A stretch of DNA of 38,190 bases. It comes from 4572-13 sp964594065 (GTDB taxonomy: Bacteria; Planctomycetota; Phycisphaerae; Sedimentisphaerales; Anaerohalosphaeraceae). A model generated the notes under the pieces. That model saw only the letters and a list, made by a program, of their open reading frames with translations, ran no database searches and had not been told where the DNA came from. Below are positions 16,606-24,807 of the stretch, piece after piece; position 1 is the first letter of the stretch; each line of letters starts with the position of its first letter. The position numbers were made by a program, and so were the translations under genes. The stretch spans positions 1 through 38,190 of the forward strand of contig CAZQKX010000036.1 of the NCBI GenBank assembly GCA_964594065.1, written 5' to 3'.

Positions 16606-17871
16606 ATGAGAATATTTTTAAAAACAGCAGTATGTTTTCTCTTAATCTTGCTGAATGCAGGCTGTCGTGCGTCAAAAGATCCGATATGGTCGTTTAAGAA
16701 CAATAAACAGAATTCTGTTGACCTTAAAAGTAAAGTGCCGTCGGGTTGCCCTTTTGAAACGTCGGATGATATCAAGGATTTTTTGTTTACCGGAAAGTTT
16801 GCAAATTATACGACGGCCGATACGTGGTATCCATCCTGGGCTTCTGATGGGCACATGTATTCACCGTGGACAGACGGTTCGGTCCATGGCGTATACAAAG
16901 TTGGCGGCAAGCCGGAGTGTCATTCCACCACGGGACATGCCGGTCAGGCAAGGATAGAGGGCAGTGATCCAATGAACCTCAAGATCGTTTCATTGGGAAC
17001 AACTTATTCCCCCACGGAACCGTATAAAGGGCGTTATCCATGCGGCAGTTTGGTCCATAACGGTATCTGGTACTATGGCACCTATGCGCTGACAGGTCCG
17101 TATTTGAAAATAATGGGGACATTTCCCGGCTTTAGAATTTCACGCGACTATGGTAAAACATGGCAGCAGACTCCACACAATTGCACACCGGGACAGGGAT
17201 TGTTTCCTGAACCGGAGGGATTCAAGGGGCCGGTCAAATTCGGTGCCCCGCACTTTGTGGACTTCGGCCAAAACATGCAGCATTCACCTGACGGCAAGGC
17301 TTACTTGGTTGCACATGGCGCAACCCAGTGGGAAGGCGAAGACCGCGATGCTAATCTGAGCTGGATTACCGGCGACAAGATCTATCTTTGCCGAGTGATT
17401 CCTTCGCCGGAAACGATCAACGATGAAGATGCCTACGAATATTTCGCCGGACATGATTCAAACGGCAAACCAAAGTGGTCGAATGACTTTCAAGACGTCA
17501 AACCCGTATTCGATTGGAACAATAATTGTGGGTGCGTAACGATTACCTATAATGCTCCACTGAAGAAATATTTCATGTGCATCACAAATGGCTGGCCTAA
17601 TAATACAAGCCCCATGGACAGCTATATCCTTGAGTCTGACAATATTACCGGTCCTTGGAAAATGGTGATTTATATGGATAACTTTGGGAAACAGGGTTAT
17701 TTTGTCAATATTCCATCAAAGTTTATCAGCGATGACGGCACGAAATTCTGGCTGTGCTATTCAGCCAACTATACAGATAAGCCCAAATGGACCGACCCGG
17801 AATACCTTAAAAATACGAATCCCCCCGGAAGTACTTATTCAATGAGTTTGCACGAAGTTACGCTCAAATAA
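16606..17871 (+). CDS. Beta-propeller-like putative glycosidase (copy 2), lipoprotein-like
   Basis: A 421-aa single-module member of the propeller family. ATG 16606 has AAGGAA at 6 nt and gives a compact signal ending L-L-N-A-G-C, an acceptable though imperfect lipobox, so outer- or inner-membrane anchoring is likely. Motifs: G-C-P-F-E-T-S-D-D, A-D-T-W-Y-P-S-W-A-S-D-G-H-M-Y (from ~71), G-R-Y-P-C-G-S-L-V, G-A-P-H-F-V-D-F-G-Q-N-M-Q-H-S-P-D-G-K-A-Y (~216; Gln instead of the usual Glu before His), T-N-G-W (Asn where siblings have Asp), Y-I-L-E-S-D, and W-L-C-Y-S-A-N-Y near the end. It has no discoidin-like tail. The two acidic-to-amide changes at otherwise conserved positions may mean altered or lost activity. 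Confidence 0.75.
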   Translation: MRIFLKTAVCFLLILLNAGCRASKDPIWSFKNNKQNSVDLKSKVPSGCPFETSDDIKDFLFTGKFANYTTADTWYPSWASDGHMYSPWTDGSVHGVYKVGGKPECHSTTGHAGQARIEGSDPMNLKIVSLGTTYSPTEPYKGRYPCGSLVHNGIWYYGTYALTGPYLKIMGTFPGFRISRDYGKTWQQTPHNCTPGQGLFPEPEGFKGPVKFGAPHFVDFGQNMQHSPDGKAYLVAHGATQWEGEDRDANLSWITGDKIYLCRVIPSPETINDEDAYEYFAGHDSNGKPKWSNDFQDVKPVFDWNNNCGCVTITYNAPLKKYFMCITNGWPNNTSPMDSYILESDNITGPWKMVIYMDNFGKQGYFVNIPSKFISDDGTKFWLCYSANYTDKPKWTDPEYLKNTNPPGSTYSMSLHEVTLK

Positions 17872-17906
17872 TAATTAGGAATAATTTTAAAGAAAGGTTT
17901 ATTGAA

Positions 17907-19736
17907 ATGTTATCTTTCAAACAATTCATGGTAACGATTTTACTTTTAACGACAATTTCTTTGTGTGAGTCTTCAGATGAAGTTGAATATAAGTCTGTTA
18001 AGATTCCGAAAAGGATGCCTGAAGGCTTTGTCTGGGAATCTGAAGTTCCTGAAGATTGTCCTTTCGAGCAATCCGATCTTTTCAACAGGGTCTATTTTAC
18101 CGGTCGCCATAGTGATTATCGATGCGGTGATACATTCTATCCGTCCTGGGCATCCGATGACAACCTGTATTCGCCATGGACCGATGGAACGACGGATGGA
18201 GTAAAGTGCAACTCCTGGAGCGGCAAAGATGCCCATACGGGGCATGCGATCATGATTGGCGATGATCCGCTGAATCTGACAATCAAGAATACATCGCCGC
18301 CAAAACACGCAAGTGCTTTACCGTATAATGGTCGCTATCCCGCGGGCTCATTGGTATATAATGGCGTCTGGTACCATGCAACGTACTGCCTTGGTCCGGG
18401 TGGGGGTTATACACACAATGATTTTAAATGGAATTGGCCCAATCTTGGCCCTATGCCGGGATTCCAGATTTCGTTTGACTATGGTAAAAAATGGCATCTG
18501 TCGCCGCATTCTCCAGAGGATCCACTCTTTCCGGAACCTAAAGAATATCTGGGACCGATAAAAATGGGTGCACCTCATTTTGTGGACTTCGGTAAAAACA
18601 TGGAGTATTCACCGGACGGCAAAGCCTATATGCTGGGTATGGGTGCTGAAGAAAATGATCCCAAGCCCCGGCCCTGTATTATTAAAGGAGCTGAGGGCGA
18701 AGCTTTCAAGATCAACCCCGAATGCCCGGGAGATAAAGAACCGCTCTTTGCACACGCCAACCTGAGCTGGATTACTGCTGACCAGATCTATATGGCGCGT
18801 GTGACACCGTCGCCGAAAACAATTAATGATGAAGATGCCTATGAATACTTTGCCGGACATGATAAAAGGGGCAAGCCTATCTGGACCGATGATTTTGAGA
18901 AAATCAAACCGCTGATTGAATGGAACAATAATATGGGTTGCGTGACGGCGACGTATGTTCCGCAGCTTAAAAAATATCTGATGTGTATTACAGACGGCTG
19001 GCCGACTGTGGCAAAGATGGATTCTTACATTCTCGAAGCAGATGAGCTGACTGGTCCATGGCGCATGGTTACTTATATGAAAGATTTTGGCGAGCAGGCT
19101 TACTTTCTCAACTTCCCGACTAAATTTATTAGTGACGATGGAAAAACAATGTGGCTTTGTTATTCAGCCAACTTCAGTCCCGGTTGGAATGGTGTAAAAT
19201 TGAATTTTAATCCTCCCGGTGGACGGTATGGACTGTGTCTTCATGAGATGCGTTTTCTTTCCAAAGATGAAAAAGATCCTGTTCCGGAAAAGGTTGAAGA
19301 AGTTAATATTTTTGAAGGCAATATTGCTCCAAAAGCAGAAATAACAGTTAGTTCGGTACATCAGGGCTATTCATCGAAGGCTCTTGTTAACGAGGTAGTC
19401 GATGGTTATCCGAGTCAAACCTCCGCCGAATGGGCAAGTAATGGTGGAAAGTCCGGTGCATGGGTTAAACTGGAATGGGAAAAGAAGCATAAAGTTGATC
19501 GCGTATTATTGTTTGACCGTCCGAATGCTTTAGATCAGGTACTGTCGGGACTTTTAGTTTTCAGTGATGGCTCTTTTATTGACATTGACCAGCCCTTACC
19601 AGATTCAGCGAAAGAGGGAATCGAGGTAAAATTTAAATCTAAAAATGTGGAATGGATAGAATTCAATGTATTAAAGACAGGTGATAAAACAAGAAATATC
19701 GGCCTTTCTGAGATTGCTGTGTTTGAAACGAATTAG
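17907..19736 (+). CDS. Beta-propeller-like putative glycosidase with discoidin-like tail (copy 3)
   Basis: A 609-aa exported protein (signal about 1-22; AAAGG at 9 nt before the ATG). The propeller module spans about 45-450 with D-C-P-F-E-Q-S-D-L, C-G-D-T-F-Y-P-S-W-A-S-D-D-N-L-Y (~73), G-R-Y-P-A-G-S-L-V, A-P-H-F-V-D-F-G-K-N-M-E-Y-S-P-D-G, V-T-A-T-Y and I-T-D-G-W-P. It contains a Cys-containing loop insertion around 255-280, shared only with the first module of the protein at 24808. Residues ~466-607 are a discoidin/DUF7402-like sandwich starting G-N-I-A-P-K-A-E-I-T-V-S-S and ending I-G-L-S-E-I-A-V-F, likely carbohydrate binding. It is closest overall to the first module of the 1044-aa protein. 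Confidence 0.75.
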   Translation: MLSFKQFMVTILLLTTISLCESSDEVEYKSVKIPKRMPEGFVWESEVPEDCPFEQSDLFNRVYFTGRHSDYRCGDTFYPSWASDDNLYSPWTDGTTDGVKCNSWSGKDAHTGHAIMIGDDPLNLTIKNTSPPKHASALPYNGRYPAGSLVYNGVWYHATYCLGPGGGYTHNDFKWNWPNLGPMPGFQISFDYGKKWHLSPHSPEDPLFPEPKEYLGPIKMGAPHFVDFGKNMEYSPDGKAYMLGMGAEENDPKPRPCIIKGAEGEAFKINPECPGDKEPLFAHANLSWITADQIYMARVTPSPKTINDEDAYEYFAGHDKRGKPIWTDDFEKIKPLIEWNNNMGCVTATYVPQLKKYLMCITDGWPTVAKMDSYILEADELTGPWRMVTYMKDFGEQAYFLNFPTKFISDDGKTMWLCYSANFSPGWNGVKLNFNPPGGRYGLCLHEMRFLSKDEKDPVPEKVEEVNIFEGNIAPKAEITVSSVHQGYSSKALVNEVVDGYPSQTSAEWASNGGKSGAWVKLEWEKKHKVDRVLLFDRPNALDQVLSGLLVFSDGSFIDIDQPLPDSAKEGIEVKFKSKNVEWIEFNVLKTGDKTRNIGLSEIAVFETN

Positions 19737-19817
19737 CCCACGTCGGCTTAGCTGCAATTGCATGTACCTGATAATAAGGGAGCTAAAAATTTTAATAGTA
19801 ATTATTGGGATTGTATG

Positions 19818-21119
19818 ATGAAAAAAAATGCTTTATTAATAGTGTTTACGTTTTTGCTTGTGGATATTTGCGCTGCAAGTTCTCCCCAAGCTGTTGAGGC
19901 TCGAAAAGAGAACAGAGATGACCCTATTTGGGTCTATAAATCGAATAAAACCAGAAAGGTTGAAGTTCGTTCAGAGGTTCCCAAAAACTGTCCATTGCAA
20001 ATGAGTACGGACGTGCCTGATTTAACTTTTACTGGCAGATATGCGAATTATACTTCAGCTGATACGTGGTATCCGACTTGGGCGAGTGATGGAAACCTTT
20101 ATTCGCCATGGACAGATGGAAATATTCATGGAATTTTTGGCGGTGGCGTTCAATACGTTTGTAATTCAGGCGGCGGCGTCGGCGATACGGGTGCAGCTAA
20201 GATTGAAGGCAATGATCCGATGGACTTGAAAATCACTTCGCTTGGCTTATTCAGATCTAAAACAGAACCTTATAGGGGTCGCTACCCGTGTGGTTCATTG
20301 GTTCACAATGGCATCTGGTATTATGGTACATACGGTTTATGGGGACACTATTATCCGTATATGGGAACGTTTCCGGGCTTTAGAATATCGAGAGATTATG
20401 GCAAAACCTGGACTCAAACCCCTCATACTTGTGAGCCGGGAAAAGCTCTATTCCCAGAGCCGCAGAAGTTTAAGGGGCCTGTAAAGTTTGGAGCTCCGCA
20501 TTTTGTGGATTTCGGGAAAAATATGGAGCATTCGCCGGACGGCAAAGCTTATTTGGTTGCTCACGGCGGTACAGAATGGGAAGGTGAGGATCGTAAATCT
20601 AATATTAGTTGGATTACAGGTGATCAAATTTATATTTGCAGAGTCATTCCTTCACCAGAGACGATTAACGATGAAGACGCTTACGAATACTTTGCCGGTC
20701 ATGATAAGAAGGGCGAATCTATTTGGTCAAAAGATTTTGCCCAAGTGAAACCTTTGATCGACTGGGATAATAATTGTGGCTGTGTAACCATGACCTATAA
20801 TGCGCCATTGAAAAAGTACTTCATGTGCGTAACTGACGGAAAAGAGAATAATTCCGGTCCGATGAACAGTTATATTTTAGAGGCTGATAAAATCACTGGT
20901 TCGTGGAAAATGGTTATCTATATGGAAAACTTTGGGCCTCAAGCGTACTTTTTAAATATTCCGTCGAAGTTTATTTCTGATGACGGTAAAACTATGTGGC
21001 TCTGTTATTCAGCCAATTATACGAATAAGCCAAACTGGAAAAGCCCCGCCGGAATTGAAAAGCATAATCCGCCGGGTAGTGCATATTCTTTTAGCCTGCA
21101 TGAATTTATTGTCAAATAG
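19818..21119 (+). CDS. Beta-propeller-like putative glycosidase (copy 4)
   Basis: A 433-aa single-module family member. The best start is ATG 19818 (or the adjacent 19815), giving M-K-K-N-A-L-L-I-V-F-T-F-L-L-V as signal peptide; a longer frame back to 19758 lacks a usable RBS. Motifs: N-C-P-L-Q-M-S-T-D, A-D-T-W-Y-P-T-W-A-S-D-G-N-L-Y (~81), G-R-Y-P-C-G-S-L-V, G-F-R-I-S-R-D-Y-G-K-T-W, A-P-H-F-V-D-F-G-K-N-M-E-H-S-P-D-G, V-T-D-G, Y-I-L-E-A-D. It is most similar to copy 2 (16606), sharing the N-terminal D-P-I-W lead-in and the tail S-L-H-E-F, but retains the acidic residues copy 2 lost. The stop lies 8 nt before the next start, suggesting co-transcription. Confidence 0.75.
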   Translation: MKKNALLIVFTFLLVDICAASSPQAVEARKENRDDPIWVYKSNKTRKVEVRSEVPKNCPLQMSTDVPDLTFTGRYANYTSADTWYPTWASDGNLYSPWTDGNIHGIFGGGVQYVCNSGGGVGDTGAAKIEGNDPMDLKITSLGLFRSKTEPYRGRYPCGSLVHNGIWYYGTYGLWGHYYPYMGTFPGFRISRDYGKTWTQTPHTCEPGKALFPEPQKFKGPVKFGAPHFVDFGKNMEHSPDGKAYLVAHGGTEWEGEDRKSNISWITGDQIYICRVIPSPETINDEDAYEYFAGHDKKGESIWSKDFAQVKPLIDWDNNCGCVTMTYNAPLKKYFMCVTDGKENNSGPMNSYILEADKITGSWKMVIYMENFGPQAYFLNIPSKFISDDGKTMWLCYSANYTNKPNWKSPAGIEKHNPPGSAYSFSLHEFIVK

Positions 21120-21129
21120 GAGATTATTT

Positions 21130-22467
21130 ATGAAGACCCGTAGTATAAACCAAAATGCATTATTGGCAAAAAAAAGGAAAGAAATGTTCTTTCTTTTGTT
21201 AATGGTTATGTGTGTGACCACTTATGTCGGTGCTAAAAGTGAACTAAAAATAACAACGTATGAACCTTTTGTGTGGAAATCGACGCCTCCAAAGGATTGT
21301 CCCTTTGAACAATCCGATGATTTTACAGGCCTGCGACTTGTCGGTATTAAAAGTGGGATCCGTTGCGGTGATACATGGTATCCGACATGGGCATCAGATG
21401 GTAATTTATATTCTCCATGGACTGACGGTTGGACCAATGAAATCAATTCATGGTCCAGTGGATTTTCGAATCCGGGTATTGTTAATGACCGAGGAAATCC
21501 TACCCGTAAAGCCACAACCGCACAAGCTGTTATGGTTGGCGATGATCCAACATCACTTACCGTTGAGGTGCTTGGTGTGACGCAAGCCGATCCCTATCCT
21601 TACGGCGGGCGTTATCCGTGCGGCAGCCTGGTATACAATGGGGTATGGTATTATGGCACCTATTGTCTTTCACCGTATGGCCAAACCCAATATGGCGATA
21701 CATTATATAACTGGCCCTTGCTGGGACCGTTTGTCGGTTTCCGTTATTCAACGAATTACGGTAAAACCTGGACTGAAACATCCCATACACCCCAAAAAGC
21801 CATTTTTGGGGAAAATGGAATGGGTGGACATCCGGTAAAAATCGGCTCCCCGCATTTTGTTGACTTTGGTAAAAATATGGAACATTCACCGGATGGCAAG
21901 GCGTATCTTGTGGCACATGGTTCCGACATGGCGGTTGGCGGCGACAATGAATTTTATCACAATAGCTGGATCACCGGAGATCAGATTTATCTTCTTAGGG
22001 TAGCCCCTTCGGTCGAAACTATTAATGACATGTCGAAATATGAATTTTACGCCGGGAAAAATGAAAAAGGAAATCCTGTTTGGACAAACGATTTCAAGAA
22101 AATTAAGCCCCTGCTGGAATGGAAGGCCAACATGGGCTGTGTTACGATTACCTACAATGCGCCGCTTAAAAAGTATTTTATGTGCGTTACAGATGGTGAA
22201 AATACCTGTGCAAAAATGCATACCTATATTCTGGAATCTGATACGCTGGACGGCGGCTGGAAATTAGTAACCTATATGAAAGATTTTGGCGAACAGGCTT
22301 ATTTTGTGAATATTCCTTCCAAGTTTATCAGTCAGGACGGTAAAACCGCATGGTTGCTTTATTCAGGAAACTATGCGACGAACTGGAATGGAATGCAGAT
22401 AATAGAAAATCCTCCAGGTTCGCATTACGGTATGGTCTTCCAAAAAATTGAATTCATAAAACAATGA
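21130..22467 (+). CDS. Beta-propeller-like putative glycosidase (copy 5)
   Basis: A 445-aa single-module member. ATG 21130 follows AGGAG at 7 nt; an internal ATG at 21184 would give a tighter signal peptide, so the N-terminus is uncertain. Motifs: D-C-P-F-E-Q-S-D-D, C-G-D-T-W-Y-P-T-W-A-S-D-G-N-L-Y (~79), G-R-Y-P-C-G-S-L-V, P-H-F-V-D-F-G-K-N-M-E-H-S-P-D-G, V-T-D-G, Y-I-L-E-S-D. It is the most divergent of the singletons: S-T-N-Y-G-K-T-W in place of S-R-D-Y-G-K-T-W, a loop rich in N and G after the first motif, D-G-G-W where the others have T-G-P-W or T-G-S-W, and L-L-Y-S-G-N-Y near the end. No tail domain. Confidence 0.75.
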   Translation: MKTRSINQNALLAKKRKEMFFLLLMVMCVTTYVGAKSELKITTYEPFVWKSTPPKDCPFEQSDDFTGLRLVGIKSGIRCGDTWYPTWASDGNLYSPWTDGWTNEINSWSSGFSNPGIVNDRGNPTRKATTAQAVMVGDDPTSLTVEVLGVTQADPYPYGGRYPCGSLVYNGVWYYGTYCLSPYGQTQYGDTLYNWPLLGPFVGFRYSTNYGKTWTETSHTPQKAIFGENGMGGHPVKIGSPHFVDFGKNMEHSPDGKAYLVAHGSDMAVGGDNEFYHNSWITGDQIYLLRVAPSVETINDMSKYEFYAGKNEKGNPVWTNDFKKIKPLLEWKANMGCVTITYNAPLKKYFMCVTDGENTCAKMHTYILESDTLDGGWKLVTYMKDFGEQAYFVNIPSKFISQDGKTAWLLYSGNYATNWNGMQIIENPPGSHYGMVFQKIEFIKQ

Positions 22468-22507
22468 GCAAAGTTGCTTATAATTAAATTTACAATGTAG
22501 TGCATGC

Positions 22508-22618
22508 ATGAATTGCAAAAGGAATCGTTATGATCCCAAAGGCGGAAGCTATTCGATGACGCTGGCAGAGATTAAACTTGTTGATAATACAACAACTGAC
22601 GCAGACAAAATCAAATAG
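22508..22618 (+). pseudogene. Remnant C-terminus of another propeller gene
   Basis: An in-frame 36-codon piece just upstream of the GH67 gene reads R-Y-D-P-K-G-G-S-Y-S-M-T-L-A-E-I-K-L before a TAG. This matches the family C-terminus (N-P-P-G-S-T-Y-S-M-S-L-H-E-V in copy 2; N-P-P-G-S-A-Y-S-F-S-L-H-E-F in copy 4). No ribosome-binding site and no other family motifs precede it, so it is a leftover of a deleted eighth module rather than a gene. Confidence 0.7.
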
Positions 22619-22631
22619 GAGATTGTGTAGG

Positions 22632-24758
22632 ATGATCAAGCTGTTTCGAAGAGAATTTATTGTGGTCGGATTGGCAGTGGTTGCAAGCATTTATATTGGC
22701 TGTCATCGAAACAACAGTAATGTTGCTCAATCGCAAATAGCATTGATAGATGAGGACGGTTATAAACTTTGGCTGCGATACGCGAGACCGGGCGATGTTG
22801 TCAAAAAATATCGCAAGGTTGTGCAGCAAATCCGTGTAGATGGCGATTCGGCTACGTGTAAAATCATTCGCGACGAACTAAAATCAGCGACCGAAGCGAT
22901 GCTGGGTCGTGAAGTACCTTTGTGTGAAAATCCTGTTACAGGTGGTACTGTCATTGTAGGCACCCGGGAAAATTCAGTATTGATTCGTGATTTGAATTGG
23001 TCAAACGACCTTGATCTTCTGGGCGATGAAGGTTTCATAATCCGGTCAACAAAAGTCAAAAATAAGCGTGTGACCGTCATTGCTGCAAACAGCGAGATCG
23101 GTACATTATATGGCGGTTATCATTTTCTGCGACTGATGCAAACTGCCCAACCAATCAATTCGCTCGATATTATCGAACGGCCTTCGCTTCAGCTTCGATT
23201 GATGAATCATTGGGACAATCTCAATGGCTCGGTTGAACGCGGTTATGCCGGACGTTCATTGTGGCAATGGAATGAACTGCCGGACACACTCAGCCGGCGC
23301 TATACAGATTATGCACGCACATGCGCCTCTATCGGAATCAATGGGGCGGCGATCAACAATGTTAATGCCGATCCGCGCATGCTCTCTTCAGAATATCTTC
23401 GCAAAGTCGCAGCACTTGCAGATGTGTGGCGTCCTTATGGTGTACGAATATATCTGAGTATCAACTTTGCTTCACCGGTTCGGTTAGATGGATTGCCGAC
23501 TGCCGATCCGCTTGATCAGGATGTTATGAACTGGTGGAAGGCCAAGGCTGATGAGATTTACAGCATCATCCCCGATTTCGGAGGTTTCTTGGTGAAGGCA
23601 AACTCTGAAGGCCAACCGGGCCCCAAAACGTATGGCCGTACGCATGCTGAAGGGGCTAATATGATCGCAGATGCGCTTGCTCCGCATAATGGCAATGTGA
23701 TGTGGCGTGCGTTTGTATATGATGTCGAGGTTGATCCGGACCGTGTGAAGCGTGCTTACCTCGAGTTTACACGGCTCGATGGGCAGTTCCGCCGGAATGT
23801 TGCGATTCAGGTGAAAAACGGCCCTATTGACTTTCAGCCGCGTGAACCGTTTCATGCACTATTTGGCGGTATGAAACAGACGCCCGTGATCGCCGAAATT
23901 CAGGCATCACAGGAATATCTCGGACACGCCAAACACTTAGTTTACCACGGTACTATGTGGAAAGAGTTTCTGGACTCAGACACCCATGCCAAGGGCTCCG
24001 GTTCGACTGTCGCAAACGTATTGACCGGCAAAGTATATTCTTATCACATTACTGGAATGGTTTCCGTGACGAACCCCGGGTTGGATGCCAACTGGTGCGG
24101 ACATCATTTCTCACAGTCGAATTGGTACGTATTTGGACGACTGGCCTGGAATCCTGAGCTGTCTGCTGAGACCATTGCTGACGAATGGGTGCGTATGACC
24201 TTTACCAATGATAAAAAGACCGTTGCCGTGATCCGTGACATGATGATGGATTCGTATGAGACGTTTGTAAACTATACGATGCCACTGGGGCTGCATCACT
24301 TAATCGGTGGTGACCATTATGCCCCAATGCCCTGGAATAGTGGTGGAAATCCCGACTGGACCGCGACTCATTATCATAAGGCCTCCAAAGAAGGCATTGG
24401 CTTCGACCGTGCCCGTCAGGGCAACAAGGCTGTCGAACAATACTTTCCACCGGTATGTGACATATTCGACAACATTCAAACATGCCCGGAAAAATTTCTT
24501 CTCTGGTTCCATCGCTGCTCATGGGATCACAAGATGGAGTCGGGTAAGACGTTGTGGGAGGAGATACAGGCAAGCTATCAGCAAGGAGTAGCAGAAACGA
24601 TTGCGATGCAGAAGGCATGGCAATCGCTCGAAGGAAAGATCGACGCCCGCAGGCATAAGGAAGTTGCTGACCGTTTGACAATTCAAGTCGCCGATGCCGC
24701 GAAATGGCGAGACCAAATATTGGAATACTTCGGGGAGTTTGCTGAGACGCAGGATTGA
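22632..24758 (+). CDS. aguA: GH67 alpha-glucuronidase (xylan alpha-1,2-glucuronidase), lipoprotein-like
   Basis: A 708-aa protein recognisable as family GH67 by uninterrupted family motifs: L-M-N-H-W-D-N-L-N-G-S-V-E-R-G-Y-A-G, S-I-G-I-N-G, W-R-P-Y-G-V, Y-L-S-I-N-F-A-S-P, V-K-A-N-S-E-G-Q-P-G-P, N-W-Y-V-F-G-R-L-A-W-N-P, M-P-L-G-L-H-H and E-K-F-L-L-W-F-H. GH67 removes (4-O-methyl-)glucuronic acid from the terminal xylose of xylo-oligosaccharides by inversion. By alignment with characterised members, Glu326 would be the acid and Asp383 and Glu405 the paired bases (positions counted here from ATG 22632). The N-terminus (hydrophobic run ending Y-I-G-C) suggests a lipid-anchored, extracytoplasmic enzyme, whereas many GH67 enzymes are cytoplasmic. 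Length is normal for the family. The start has AGGAG 10 nt upstream. Confidence 0.92.
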   Translation: MIKLFRREFIVVGLAVVASIYIGCHRNNSNVAQSQIALIDEDGYKLWLRYARPGDVVKKYRKVVQQIRVDGDSATCKIIRDELKSATEAMLGREVPLCENPVTGGTVIVGTRENSVLIRDLNWSNDLDLLGDEGFIIRSTKVKNKRVTVIAANSEIGTLYGGYHFLRLMQTAQPINSLDIIERPSLQLRLMNHWDNLNGSVERGYAGRSLWQWNELPDTLSRRYTDYARTCASIGINGAAINNVNADPRMLSSEYLRKVAALADVWRPYGVRIYLSINFASPVRLDGLPTADPLDQDVMNWWKAKADEIYSIIPDFGGFLVKANSEGQPGPKTYGRTHAEGANMIADALAPHNGNVMWRAFVYDVEVDPDRVKRAYLEFTRLDGQFRRNVAIQVKNGPIDFQPREPFHALFGGMKQTPVIAEIQASQEYLGHAKHLVYHGTMWKEFLDSDTHAKGSGSTVANVLTGKVYSYHITGMVSVTNPGLDANWCGHHFSQSNWYVFGRLAWNPELSAETIADEWVRMTFTNDKKTVAVIRDMMMDSYETFVNYTMPLGLHHLIGGDHYAPMPWNSGGNPDWTATHYHKASKEGIGFDRARQGNKAVEQYFPPVCDIFDNIQTCPEKFLLWFHRCSWDHKMESGKTLWEEIQASYQQGVAETIAMQKAWQSLEGKIDARRHKEVADRLTIQVADAAKWRDQILEYFGEFAETQD

Positions 24759-24807
24759 CAGTATCTTGTATCGTTATTTTGATAACCACAATTAAAGGTT
24801 TTTAAAA

